Origin: Cohnella zeiphila
Lineage (GTDB): Bacteria; Bacillota; Bacilli; Paenibacillales; Paenibacillaceae
DNA length: 64,000 nt
Assembly (NCBI RefSeq): GCF_014212055.1
Contig: NZ_JACJVO010000021.1
Location: forward strand, 186,001-250,000
Direction of reading: 5' to 3'
Below, piece by piece: positions 18,503-28,030 of this stretch (position 1 is its first letter; every line of letters starts with the position of its first letter). The notes under the pieces are model-generated. The model was not told the DNA's origin and did not search any database. It saw only the letters and a program-made list of their open reading frames with translations. The position numbers and the translations under genes were made by a program.

Positions 18503-20029
18503 ATGAGAGCAAAGTTTATCTCGATCCTGCTGCTGGCGTCATTGGCTGGATCTGCGCTAACCGGATGCGCTTCAGACAAAGGCAAGGAGACAACGGGGAA
18601 AAGTGCGGCGCCCTCGGCCAGCCAGCCGGTCGTGAAGGCGTTCATCATGGGAGGAGCGAAGTTCCCCGACGGGGAGGACATCAACAACAATCCGTGGATG
18701 ACGATGCTCCGCAAAGAAACGGGGGTCGACCTGCAGATCCAATACGGACCGGCGGCGGCCGACGAGTATATGAACAAGCTGAATCTGCTGCTGGCATCAG
18801 GCGACATTCCCGACCTGTACTTCATTCCAAGCGCCAATCAAAGCTGGCTGATGGACAATGCCAAGCTCGGCGCCATCATGAAGCTTGACGGCAAGCTGGA
18901 TGCTTACTCGAACTTGAAGAATGCGGTTTATCCCGAAACGTGGGATGCGGTTACTTACAATGGCGGCATATACGGCATCCCCGTGTTGGCCGACGGCAAT
19001 TCGGCGACGGACAACGTTTATATCCGCAAAGATTGGCTGGATAAGCTGAAGCTGGACGTGCCGAAGACGCTGGACGATTATATCAAGGTAGCCAAAGCGT
19101 TCAAAGATCAGGATCCGGACGGCAACGGAAAAGCCGATACGCTAGGCCTTATAGCTTACGACAACATGCTGGCGTGGTCGAACATGTTCGGCGCTTTCGG
19201 GGTCATTCCGGGCTATTGGATGGAGAAGAACGGCACCCTTGTGCCGGCCGACATCCAACCCGAAATGAAGGACGCTCTCGCCTATATTCATCAGCTGTTT
19301 GCCGACAAAGTGCTGGATAACGAGTGGCCGATCACGAAGAAGGGCACTTACGAGGAGAAAGTGGCCAACGGGAAGGCCGGCTTGTACGAGAGTAGCTGGG
19401 CAGCCGCCCGCAGCGAGATCCAAACAAGCAAGCAGAACGATCCGAACGCCGATTGGATAGCGATCGCTCCGCCGGTCGGACCCGGCGGCAAGCAGGGTGT
19501 CTTCGGAGGGGCCAGATACAAATCGATCGCCGTCATCTCCAGCAAGGCGCAGAACGTCGACGCAATTCTGAAGCTGCTCGATTGGCAGGCTGTGCCGGAG
19601 AACCGCGACAAATTCGTCTTCGGGTTCGATCAATACGGCGAAAATTTCATGTATACGAAGAAGGACGGCGCCATTGAGATGAATTTCGACAACCATAACA
19701 AGTACGGCTACCGCCAGCAGCTCATGTTGATGCAGCCCAAAGAACTGAACGAGCAGAAGATGGAAGCGCTCGGTCCTCAGTTCAAATTGAACGACATGAT
19801 CAAGCTATCGAATCAGTACGGCATTCCGAACGCCTTCACCGGCGCGCCGACTCCGGCCATGGTGGACAACCAGAGCGCTCTGGACAAATTGCGCCAGGAG
19901 ACGTTCACCAAGATCATTATCGGCGATCTGCCCGTCAGCGCGTTCGACGATTTCGTTGCGAGCTACAAGGCCAAAGGCGGAGACATCATTATGAAAGAGG
20001 TGGCGGACTGGTATAATAACAAGAAATAA
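18503..20029 (+). CDS. LplA-type extracellular oligosaccharide-binding lipoprotein
   Basis: 508 residues. ATG 18503 is preferred: GAGGAGGG precedes it and the product begins with a clean lipoprotein signal ending LTGC (Cys22). An upstream Met at 18461 would add a basic leader. The mature protein has the LplA/YtcQ pattern: DINNNPWMTMLRKETGVDLQ, LLLASGDIPDLYF, KDQDPDGNGKADTLGL (a calcium-like loop) and GIPNAFTGAPTPAM near the end. Extracellular, tethered to the membrane; captures substrate for the preceding permeases. Followed 31 bases later by the sensor kinase that probably controls this locus. Confidence 0.94.
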   Translation: MRAKFISILLLASLAGSALTGCASDKGKETTGKSAAPSASQPVVKAFIMGGAKFPDGEDINNNPWMTMLRKETGVDLQIQYGPAAADEYMNKLNLLLASGDIPDLYFIPSANQSWLMDNAKLGAIMKLDGKLDAYSNLKNAVYPETWDAVTYNGGIYGIPVLADGNSATDNVYIRKDWLDKLKLDVPKTLDDYIKVAKAFKDQDPDGNGKADTLGLIAYDNMLAWSNMFGAFGVIPGYWMEKNGTLVPADIQPEMKDALAYIHQLFADKVLDNEWPITKKGTYEEKVANGKAGLYESSWAAARSEIQTSKQNDPNADWIAIAPPVGPGGKQGVFGGARYKSIAVISSKAQNVDAILKLLDWQAVPENRDKFVFGFDQYGENFMYTKKDGAIEMNFDNHNKYGYRQQLMLMQPKELNEQKMEALGPQFKLNDMIKLSNQYGIPNAFTGAPTPAMVDNQSALDKLRQETFTKIIIGDLPVSAFDDFVASYKAKGGDIIMKEVADWYNNKK

Positions 20030-20060
20030 TAGAGTAGGAACGAAATGACGGAGCGAAGCG

Positions 20061-21890
20061 GTGACAGGCATGAAGAATGGAGCATCCTGGCTTAAAACAA
20101 CCACGATCAAGGGACGGTTTGTCCGCATAGTCCTCGGCAATTTGATGCTGTTTGCCGTTGTGACCTTCTCGCTGATGAGCTGGTTTCAACATGTCCTGGA
20201 GCGAAAAATCGGAGATTCGGCGCAGCAATCAGTTCAGACGGTGGCGGGCAATATCGACGTCTACCTGAAGAACATGATCCGTCTCTCCGATTCGATCGTG
20301 GCCGACTCGGAGCTGCAGAACTTGCTGAAGGTGAACCCTAGCTTTGACGCGGCCGGATCGGTAGGGTCGATGATCGAGGCTTTGAAGCAGCTTAAAGTGT
20401 TCTCCGTGGCCAACGAGTTTATTTATTCGATCGGCATTTACAGCCCGGACTCCGGAAAGATGCTGACTACTGCTGACGGTATCTATACGCTGCCGGAAGG
20501 CAGACAGCCCAATTGGCTCGATACGGTGCTCAAATACCGAGATTCGCCCTATATCGGAAACGGTCTGATCGATGCGGTTCCTTCGTTTACACAAGACGGC
20601 GGCGCATCGACCTTCAGCGTCGCCAGAAGAATGCGGACTGGGAACGGAGCCGAGCATGTGCTGTTATTGAACAGCGACAAAAGCGTGCTGGGCAAATTGA
20701 TCGGCGAGGTGAACGGCATTGAAGGCACCGGCATCGTCGTTGCCGACGAACGCGGCGGCACGGTGTATGCGGCAGGCAACCCCGACATCCGGACAGCCGA
20801 CCTGTCCGGCATCCCCTTAAAGGAAGAAGCGGATACAGGCCTGCTGCGGAGAGTCGAGCTAAACGGCAAAACCTTCTTCGTCATTCGCAAGCGGTCGGAC
20901 GTATCGGGGTGGACGGTGTCCCTCGTCATGCCGGAATCGGCGGTCTTTAGCGATGTAACAGTCATGAGGCAAAACGTCCTGGTGCTGCTTGCTCTGTTGT
21001 CGGTCCTTTCTCTGCTGTTGTTCGCCTTGCTGTACATGCAGCTGTCGCAGCCGATCAAGCGGCTGATGACCGGAATGATGCGGGTGGAGAAAGGGCTTCC
21101 CTTCGTTCCGATCCCGATCCGCCGGATGGACGAACTCGGTTATTTGCAGCAAAAGTTTAATCAAATGGTCGCGAACGAGCAGCAGATGCGCAAGCAGATT
21201 TATTCAGAACAGCTTCACAAGAAAGAAATCGAGCTGAAATTTTTGCAGTCGCAGGTCAATCCGCATTTCCTCTACAACACGCTCGACTCCATCTATTGGG
21301 TGGCGCTGGAGAGCGGAGTGAAGGAGATCGGTTCGTTGGTTCTGGATTTGTCGCGGTTTTTCCGAATCAGCTTAAGCAGGGGGAAAGATTTCATCCCCCT
21401 GTCGGAGACGATTGAGCATTTGCACTGCTATCTTCGCATTCAGCAGTTCCGCCATATGGAGAAATTCGAAGTCGTCTGGGATGTCGATCCTTCCTTGCTG
21501 GATGTCAAAGTCATGAAGCTGATGCTCCAGCCTGTCGTCGAGAATGCGATTGTGCACGGTCTGGAAGCGGTGGACGGTACTTGCCTGCTGCAAATCGGCG
21601 TCAAGCGGTCGGGCGAGTACCTGCAATGTTCCGTCTCCGATACGGGAGTCGGCATTGAGGCGGACAAACTGCGCGAGCTTTGGGCGGAAATTCACGAGGA
21701 AGGAGGAAGCGGCAACAAAACCTACGGGCTGAAGAACTTATACCAGCGCCTGTATATCCTGTATGGTGACGACATGCGTTTCGCAATCGACAGCGATGCC
21801 GGCAAAGGAACCAAAGTGACGATCAGGATCCACTTGAACCGATTGGAGAGATCGACGGATGCTTATGAAAGCTATCATCGTAGAGGATGA
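20061..21890 (+). CDS. YesM-type sensor histidine kinase
   Basis: 609 residues. Two membrane helices (about 25-45 and 300-322) flank a roughly 250-residue extracellular Cache-like sensor. Then a HAMP linker (about 322-375), the His_kinase domain with NPHFLYNTLDSIYWVAL (phospho-acceptor His402), and an HATPase domain with LMLQPVVENAIVHG and DTGVGIEAD. GTG 20061 is taken as start; ATG 20070 is also possible. The stop lies inside the downstream regulator gene (32-base overlap), so the pair is coupled. It sits right after an LplA-type binding protein, the common arrangement in which such kinases sense the transported glycan and induce the cluster. Confidence 0.94.
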   Translation: MTGMKNGASWLKTTTIKGRFVRIVLGNLMLFAVVTFSLMSWFQHVLERKIGDSAQQSVQTVAGNIDVYLKNMIRLSDSIVADSELQNLLKVNPSFDAAGSVGSMIEALKQLKVFSVANEFIYSIGIYSPDSGKMLTTADGIYTLPEGRQPNWLDTVLKYRDSPYIGNGLIDAVPSFTQDGGASTFSVARRMRTGNGAEHVLLLNSDKSVLGKLIGEVNGIEGTGIVVADERGGTVYAAGNPDIRTADLSGIPLKEEADTGLLRRVELNGKTFFVIRKRSDVSGWTVSLVMPESAVFSDVTVMRQNVLVLLALLSVLSLLLFALLYMQLSQPIKRLMTGMMRVEKGLPFVPIPIRRMDELGYLQQKFNQMVANEQQMRKQIYSEQLHKKEIELKFLQSQVNPHFLYNTLDSIYWVALESGVKEIGSLVLDLSRFFRISLSRGKDFIPLSETIEHLHCYLRIQQFRHMEKFEVVWDVDPSLLDVKVMKLMLQPVVENAIVHGLEAVDGTCLLQIGVKRSGEYLQCSVSDTGVGIEADKLRELWAEIHEEGGSGNKTYGLKNLYQRLYILYGDDMRFAIDSDAGKGTKVTIRIHLNRLERSTDAYESYHRRG

Positions 21891-23454
21891 ACCGAGAGTG
21901 CGCAAAGGACTTTCTGAGATGGTCGATTGGGAGGACATCGGATTCGAACTGGCAGGGACGGCGGCCAACGGCAAGGAAGGGCTGGAGCTGTTCGATCGCA
22001 CAAGCCCCGATCTGGTGATTAGCGACATCCGCATGCCCGTCATGGACGGTCTGGCCATGGCCGAGGCGGTGCTGGAGCGGAAGCCGGACGTGCGAATCGT
22101 GATCTTAAGTGGATACGACGAGTTCGAATATGCGCAGCGCTGCCTGTACCTCGGAGTCAAATCGTTCTTGCTCAAGCCGGTCGGGAAGGAGCAGTTGGAG
22201 GAGGAGCTGCTCAAGCTGCGCGCGAAGTGGCTGAAGGAGCGGGAAGATCACTATATCGCGGCGTCCTTCATGGATAAGTTCAGAACGCAATTGCCCCTTC
22301 TCCGCGCGGCGTTTCTCGAAGATTGGCTGAACATTCCGGATCGAAAGGATCGGGGATTGCTGCAGGAAAATATCGAATTTCTGGATATCCCCTTCCATTT
22401 GGACTGGAGAACGTCGGTGGCGGTGTTTGAGCTGGATGTGGAAGAGGGCAAGTACTCCCCCAATGACATTCGCCTGCTGCAGTTCGGCATGCACAATATC
22501 GCCGAGGAGCTTCTTGAAGGCAGAGGAATCGTCTATGCGAGAGGAAACGGTCAGACCGTAGCGCTTTATCAGATGGAGCGGCACGAGGGTGCGGAGCCGT
22601 TTATGACGTGGGTCGAGCGAGTGAAACATGAAATCGCCCGCTATTTGAAGGCGACGGTCACCGTCGGGATCGGAGCCGCGGACGCGGAAGCGGTGGAAGC
22701 GCCTCGGCAGTTCAAAGCCGCCCTACATGCGCTGCGGTTGAAGTGGACGGTCGGTCCGGGCGTCATTCTGCACGAAGGATTGGTGCTGCCACGCTCGGAC
22801 CGGGGAATCTTCTTGAACGAGACGGATCGCGAGCTCTTGGTTCATTGCGTGGAGACGGGAGACCGGAAGCAGCTCGAGGAGCTGCTGCTACGTTACTTTA
22901 ATTCGGCCCCGGCCTCCGGGCTGCTGAGAGGAAATCTGCGGGAGATTGCCTTCCAGTTTGCCGGGCTGTACGCCTCTCTGGTGCAGCGCTTGGGCAAGAG
23001 GCTGGATGAAACGCTGTCGGATGAAGAGATGATGCGTTTTCGCGAGCCCGAACGCTTTCTCGGCGCGGAAGACATGCGGATTTGGTGGACCGCCCGATTC
23101 GAAGCGCTTTGTTCCGATTTTGAAGGCTTCCGCACCGATCAGAAGGCGAAGCTGGTGCGAAGCATCGAAGCGTTCGTGGAGGAACGCATCATGGATAATG
23201 TCAGCCGCGAAGAAGCGGCTCGTCACGTGCACATCAACGTATCGTATTTGAGCCGCATTTTTAAAGAGGCGACGGGAGAATCGTTCTCCGAATACGTGCT
23301 GCGCAAAAAAATCGAGAAGGCCATTCACCTGCTGAAGGATGACGACGCAATGGTTTATGAAGTGGCCGATCGGCTCGGTTATCACGACCCCAGCTATTTT
23401 GCAAGAATATTCAAGAAATACACCGGGAAAACCCCTTCGGATTTCCAGAAGTAG
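21859..23454 (+). CDS. YesN-type response regulator with AraC-type DNA-binding domain
   Basis: 531 residues: receiver domain (1-125) with acidic pocket VEDEPRVRKG, phospho-acceptor Asp56 in LVISDIRMPVMDG and the conserved LKPV lysine loop; a roughly 300-residue middle region; and an AraC-type double helix-turn-helix (about 430-531) ending in VADRLGYHDPSYFARIFKKY and TGKTPSDFQK. Its start overlaps the kinase gene. It should activate promoters of the neighbouring polysaccharide-use genes; its DNA site is not identified. Confidence 0.94.
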   Translation: MLMKAIIVEDEPRVRKGLSEMVDWEDIGFELAGTAANGKEGLELFDRTSPDLVISDIRMPVMDGLAMAEAVLERKPDVRIVILSGYDEFEYAQRCLYLGVKSFLLKPVGKEQLEEELLKLRAKWLKEREDHYIAASFMDKFRTQLPLLRAAFLEDWLNIPDRKDRGLLQENIEFLDIPFHLDWRTSVAVFELDVEEGKYSPNDIRLLQFGMHNIAEELLEGRGIVYARGNGQTVALYQMERHEGAEPFMTWVERVKHEIARYLKATVTVGIGAADAEAVEAPRQFKAALHALRLKWTVGPGVILHEGLVLPRSDRGIFLNETDRELLVHCVETGDRKQLEELLLRYFNSAPASGLLRGNLREIAFQFAGLYASLVQRLGKRLDETLSDEEMMRFREPERFLGAEDMRIWWTARFEALCSDFEGFRTDQKAKLVRSIEAFVEERIMDNVSREEAARHVHINVSYLSRIFKEATGESFSEYVLRKKIEKAIHLLKDDDAMVYEVADRLGYHDPSYFARIFKKYTGKTPSDFQK

Positions 23455-23469
23455 GGAGGAACGCGGAGC

Positions 23470-25032
23470 GTGAGAGAGACTGAAGCGAAAGCCGACGTGA
23501 TAATTATCGGCGCAAGCACGGGGGGATGCGCCGCAGCGCTGGCCGCGGCGGAAGCCGGAAAAACCGTGATCTTGACCGAGGAGAGCGATTGGATCGGCGG
23601 CCAATTGACGAGTCAAGCCGTGCCGCCGGATGAGCATCCATGGATCGAGCAGTACGGCTGCACGCTTGCCTACCGCCAATTCCGGGAGGGCGTCCGCTCT
23701 TACTATAAACGGAATTTCCCGTTGACGGCGTCCGCCGCCTTCCAGCCGCTGTTCAACCCCGGCAACGCTATGGTGAGCCGCATCAGCCACGAGCCCCGGG
23801 CCGCGCTGGCCGTACTGGAGGCGATGCTTGCCCCTTACGTGCACAGCGGAGCCGTCACCGTCGTCAAAGGAGTCAGACCCGTGGCCGCCGAAACGGACGG
23901 CGACCGGGTGCGGGGTGTCACCTTGGAGCATGAGGACGACGGAACGAGACTTACCGTGACGGGCGCCTATTTTCTGGATGCGACGGATTGCGGCGACCTG
24001 CTTCCACTGGTCGGCGCGGAATATGTCACCGGCGCCGAATCCGCCGCGGAGACGGGAGAGCCCCATGCGGTCGGCGGACCCGCCATGCCGCAGGATATGC
24101 AGGCTTTCACCTATTGCTTTGTCATGGATTATTTAGAAGGCGAAGATCATACGATCGAACGTCCGAAGCAGTACGATTTCTGGCGAGCCTGGCGGGCCGA
24201 TTTTTGGCCTGCGCTTCAGCTTAGCTGGCAATCGCCCAGCCCTCGTACGCATGAGCCCGTGGAATATGCCTTGTTTCCGCACGGTGACAAATTTTCGTTG
24301 TGGCGGTATCGGCGTATTCTCGACCGGTCGCAGTTCCGGCCCGGCTTATTCGCAAGCGACATCACGGCGGTTAACTGGCCGCAGAACGATTATTGGCTGG
24401 GACCGATCATCGACGTGACGCCCGAGGAACGGCGCTCTCATTTGGAGGCCGCGAAGCAGCTCAGCTTGTCGCTGCTCTATTGGATGCAGACGGAGGCTCC
24501 GCGGCCCGACGGCAAGCTGGGTTATCCGGGACTGCGGCTGAGGCGGGATGTCGTGGGCACCCGGGACGGCCTTGCGAAGATGCCTTACATCCGCGAATCA
24601 AGGCGAATCCGCGCCGAATTTACGGTGCTTGAGCAGCATGTCAGCCCCGAGATCCGGGGGGAATCCGGAGCGCAAACGTTCGACGACAGCGTCGGGATCG
24701 GCTTCTATCATATCGATCTGCATCCGAGCTCGGGGGGACGGAACTACATCGATATTCCGTCGCTCCCCTTTCAAATTCCGCTCGGCTCGCTCCTTCCGGT
24801 CCGGCTAATCAATTTGCTGCCGGCCTGCAAAAATATCGGCACGACGCATATCACCAACGGCTGTTACCGGCTCCATCCCGTAGAGTGGAACATCGGAGAA
24901 GCTGCGGGGGCGCTGGCGGCGTTCTGTCTGGATGAAGGCGTCATTCCGAAGGAGGTGCGTCTAAAAAAAGAGCGGCTGGAAACGTTCCAGCGCCGGTTAG
25001 TAAAGCGAGGCGTCGAGCTGTCGTGGCCATAA
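23470..25032 (+). CDS. FAD-dependent oxidoreductase (FAD_oxidored family)
   Basis: 520 residues, GTG start 15 bases after the regulator stop, with GGGAGGA and CGGAG upstream. The N-terminal Rossmann motif is VIIIGASTGGCAAALAAAEA, with Ser/Thr replacing the usual second Gly region, followed by TEESDWIGGQLTSQAV as in the family. A second FAD-contact region appears as CKNIGTTHITNGCYRLHPVE near the C-terminus. These proteins are widespread in glycan-use loci; the reaction is mostly undefined, with sugar oxidation a reasonable guess. No signal peptide. It lies in the kinase/regulator operon and precedes the dead nagA. Confidence 0.87.
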   Translation: MRETEAKADVIIIGASTGGCAAALAAAEAGKTVILTEESDWIGGQLTSQAVPPDEHPWIEQYGCTLAYRQFREGVRSYYKRNFPLTASAAFQPLFNPGNAMVSRISHEPRAALAVLEAMLAPYVHSGAVTVVKGVRPVAAETDGDRVRGVTLEHEDDGTRLTVTGAYFLDATDCGDLLPLVGAEYVTGAESAAETGEPHAVGGPAMPQDMQAFTYCFVMDYLEGEDHTIERPKQYDFWRAWRADFWPALQLSWQSPSPRTHEPVEYALFPHGDKFSLWRYRRILDRSQFRPGLFASDITAVNWPQNDYWLGPIIDVTPEERRSHLEAAKQLSLSLLYWMQTEAPRPDGKLGYPGLRLRRDVVGTRDGLAKMPYIRESRRIRAEFTVLEQHVSPEIRGESGAQTFDDSVGIGFYHIDLHPSSGGRNYIDIPSLPFQIPLGSLLPVRLINLLPACKNIGTTHITNGCYRLHPVEWNIGEAAGALAAFCLDEGVIPKEVRLKKERLETFQRRLVKRGVELSWP

Positions 25033-25117
25033 GACCGCAAACGGCGTTTCGCCGCCTGACAGACGGATAAGATCGGATGATCGCGAGGAGGAAATCGTTT
25101 TGAAGGTATCTTTGAGA

Positions 25118-25613
25118 CCAGCTCGCCGCAGATGAGCAGTGGACGGCGATGATTGCCGACGGATTCCATCTGCCCGCCTCGCTGCTCAAAGTGTTCTGCA
25201 AGGTCAAAGCCGGGAAATCCGTCCTCGTCAGCGACGCGGTGTCTCTGGCCGGAATGCCGCCGGGCAGGTAGGAGGCGCAAATCGGCGGCGACGTCGTCCT
25301 GACGGAGGAAGGGAGGCTGCATTTGGCGGAAGCACCCGAACTGCTCGCCGCTTCGGCGAAGCTGCTGCTGCACGGCGTCGAACATCTGGTACGGCTGGGC
25401 ATCGCTACGCTCGCGGAAGCGTGGCGCATGGTTTCGACGGTTCCGGCGTAGTTGTTGAAGCTTCCGGCCGCATCCGGATTATCGGTGGGATCGCCCGCCG
25501 ACATCGCAGTGTTGCGCCTTGACGGCGACCGGCTTCAAGTTTGCCGGACGTATAAGGCCGGGCGCTTGGTTTACGAACAGAACGGACCGGATATTAGCCA
25601 AGGAGGTTGTGTG
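25118..25613 (+). pseudogene. nagA-type N-acetylglucosamine-6-phosphate deacetylase, N-terminally deleted remnant
   Basis: In one frame: IADGFHLPASLLKVF (the NagA/amidohydrolase motif in which the His binds metal), VLVSDAVSLAGMPPG (the catalytic-Asp motif), then TAG at 25269, IGGDVVLTEEGRLHLAEAPE, a second TAG at 25449, and the normal C-terminal GSPADIAVLRLDGD ending. Only about 160 of the usual 380 codons remain, and there are two stops. The frame is open across 25452-25613 into the next gene, so automatic gene calls can fuse its tail to the DUF4855 protein. GlcNAc-6-P deacetylation would have completed the nanE pathway; another copy must supply it. Confidence 0.85.
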
Positions 25614-28013
25614 ATGAAAAGATGGATCGGTTTCTTGACGGCTCTCGTCATGCTGCTGACCGCAAGCGGGCAAGCTGCGGCAGCCTATATTCCCCCCGGC
25701 GATGCGAAGACGGACGGAGCGGAGAACATTTTGCTCGTTTACGCAGGTTATTATAATCCCGACAACTATGACGGGCAGCAGATCGGCGAATGGGATAAGG
25801 ACAAGTTTTTGCCGTATGTGGGGCATTTGACCGAACATGGAACGCCGGACGACTTTTTTTATGATACCTATTTGTTTCTCGGTCTCAAAACGCCGTTAGG
25901 CGGAGACCTCCATCGTTACTATACCTGGGTGACGGATTCTCATCCGGGCACGAAAGCAGACTGGCAGTGGGTAATGGACCGGATGTTCGAGAAGGACCGA
26001 CAGTTTGACGCGCTGAACCAAGCAGTGAAAACTGTTGGCAACCAGCTTCACGATCCGGACAAACAGGTGAACGTGTATATGGTGCTTCCGTTCCCGGATT
26101 CCCAAAGCACCGAATTCGGCGACATCGACGGCGACGGCGCCGCCGACAGCTTGGCCAGCCTGGACAACCGCAACTTGGCCGTGAAATGGTACGTGGACCA
26201 GTTTATCGAGCGCTTCCGGGCGGCGAATTACGATCATCTTAAGTTAAGCGGCTTCTACTGGATGCAGGAAGACCTGGATACGTCGGTGCCCGGCGAACTC
26301 GACAATGTGCACTATGCGGTCCAGTACTTGCACGAGCAAGGCCTCAAGCTCGGCTGGATTCCGTGGTCGGGCGCGGGAATGAAAGGTCAGGGCAACTCGG
26401 CGGGCTTTGATTTTACAATTATTCAACCCAATCATTATATGAATCAAAACACGACGATCGACAGAATCCGGGATACAGCGCAATTGGCCGACAGCAGCGG
26501 GGAAGGGGTGGAGATCGAATTCACCTCGTCCGTATTGGACGATCCGTGGTACGAGCAGGCGCTGCGGAATTACTTGGCCGGAGGCGTCATGTACGGCTAT
26601 ATGAACGGCTCTCTTAAGGCCTATTATCAGGACGTCTATGCTTTATACGATTTGTATCACAGCGACAATCCGAAGGGCCGGGACATTTACGATGACGTTT
26701 ATCATTTTTCCAAAGGGCAGTATCAGCCTCCGACAGGAACGTTGACGGGGCGGGTCGTCGATCCGTCGGGGCAACCGATTCCGGATGCGGAGATAAGCGT
26801 AGACGGCCGGGAAGCGGTGAGCGATGCGAGCGGAAATTACCAAATTGCCGATTTGTACGCGGTTCAACATACATTCACCGTCCGCAAGGAAGGCTACCGC
26901 GATTTGACCGGGCAAGCTCAGATCGCACCGGGGCAGACGACGCTCAAGGATTGGGTACTTGCTCCCGATCCGGTCGAGCAGCCGGACGACCCGAAGCTGA
27001 CGATCGACGATTTCGAGGGATCGGCATTGAAGGCGACGGCGGATAATCCGGGCAAAGTATCGCTGAATACCGATCCGCAATTCGTGTCTTCCGGCTCGCA
27101 ATCGTTGAAAGCCGACTATACCACACAGTTCTCAAACTTCAGAGTCTATTTGACGGCGGGCTCCTCTTACGGACAGACCGATTGGAGCGGTTACGATTCC
27201 GTGACGGCGGACGTGTACAATCCTTCGGATCTTACGCAGTACGTGGACGCCGAATTTATGGACCAGGCGATGCAATGGTCGAGATCGTACAGCAAAACGT
27301 TTGAGCTCGCTCCTCATGCCTGGACGAAGATCAACGTGCCGATCAAGGACATGGATGGACCCAATTTCAATATTCACGACGTTCGCCGCATGTCGTTCAA
27401 CCAAAAGCTGCAAGCTCCTTATCATCTGCCGAATACACTGTATATCGATAACGTCCATCTGGTGAAATACAGCCATATCGAGCAGGCGCCGAACTATCGG
27501 ATCGTGCTGCCGAACAGCCTCATGGACTTGGGCCAAAGCTTCGGTCTTCAAGTCGTGGATGCAAACGACTCGAATCGGCTTGTTCCCGCCGAGGACGTTC
27601 AATATTCGGTCAGCGATCCGAATGTGCTGAACGTCTCCGAAGACGGAACGTTAACCGCTCTCGCGCCGGGAGTTGCGATGGTTCGGGTTCGGGTACAAGG
27701 AATTGACGCGGAATCCGTGAAGATCGAAGTGTCGAGATGGACGAAGTTCGATTTGAAGCCTCAAGACTCACAGCTGCAGGTAGGGCAAGTCTCGCAAATA
27801 ACGGCCGTAGCCAAATTCGAGAGCGGATTTACGGTTCCGTTTCCGCCGGAGGATGTGACATGGAAGGTGAAGGGGGACGGCATTCAGGTGACGGAGCAAA
27901 CCGGGGCTAAACTGTCTTTTCAAGTTGTCGCCAAAGGCGTCGTATGCGTGGAAGCGACCCTTCAGTTTAACGGAAAAACGATGACAAGCCGAACGAAGCT
28001 GCTTATTCAATAA
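25614..28013 (+). CDS. Secreted DUF4855 multidomain protein (DUF4855, CarboxypepD_reg-like, CBM-like, BIG2-like)
   Basis: 799 residues. ATG 25614 is the true start: AAGGAGGT directly precedes it and the product opens with a signal peptide (MKRWIGFLTALVMLLTASGQ, cut after AAA). Residues about 25-390 are DUF4855 (ENILLVYAGYYNPDNYD, LSGFYWMQEDLD, FDFTIIQPNHYMNQN), a TIM-barrel-like family of probable glycosidases; the acidic pair in YWMQED is a candidate catalytic site. Then a carboxypeptidase-regulatory-like sandwich (about 395-475), a CBM-like domain (about 490-650) and a BIG2-like module (about 655-735). Acts outside the cell, perhaps releasing the oligosaccharide taken up by the LplBCA importer. 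Followed by nanE after 17 bases. Confidence 0.85.
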   Translation: MKRWIGFLTALVMLLTASGQAAAAYIPPGDAKTDGAENILLVYAGYYNPDNYDGQQIGEWDKDKFLPYVGHLTEHGTPDDFFYDTYLFLGLKTPLGGDLHRYYTWVTDSHPGTKADWQWVMDRMFEKDRQFDALNQAVKTVGNQLHDPDKQVNVYMVLPFPDSQSTEFGDIDGDGAADSLASLDNRNLAVKWYVDQFIERFRAANYDHLKLSGFYWMQEDLDTSVPGELDNVHYAVQYLHEQGLKLGWIPWSGAGMKGQGNSAGFDFTIIQPNHYMNQNTTIDRIRDTAQLADSSGEGVEIEFTSSVLDDPWYEQALRNYLAGGVMYGYMNGSLKAYYQDVYALYDLYHSDNPKGRDIYDDVYHFSKGQYQPPTGTLTGRVVDPSGQPIPDAEISVDGREAVSDASGNYQIADLYAVQHTFTVRKEGYRDLTGQAQIAPGQTTLKDWVLAPDPVEQPDDPKLTIDDFEGSALKATADNPGKVSLNTDPQFVSSGSQSLKADYTTQFSNFRVYLTAGSSYGQTDWSGYDSVTADVYNPSDLTQYVDAEFMDQAMQWSRSYSKTFELAPHAWTKINVPIKDMDGPNFNIHDVRRMSFNQKLQAPYHLPNTLYIDNVHLVKYSHIEQAPNYRIVLPNSLMDLGQSFGLQVVDANDSNRLVPAEDVQYSVSDPNVLNVSEDGTLTALAPGVAMVRVRVQGIDAESVKIEVSRWTKFDLKPQDSQLQVGQVSQITAVAKFESGFTVPFPPEDVTWKVKGDGIQVTEQTGAKLSFQVVAKGVVCVEATLQFNGKTMTSRTKLLIQ

Positions 28014-28030
28014 TCGGGAGATGTATGAGT

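Noticed and set aside
22888..24066. 392-codon minus-strand frame across regulator and FAD oxidoreductase genes
   Set aside because: It spans the junction of two real genes and shows no family motifs.
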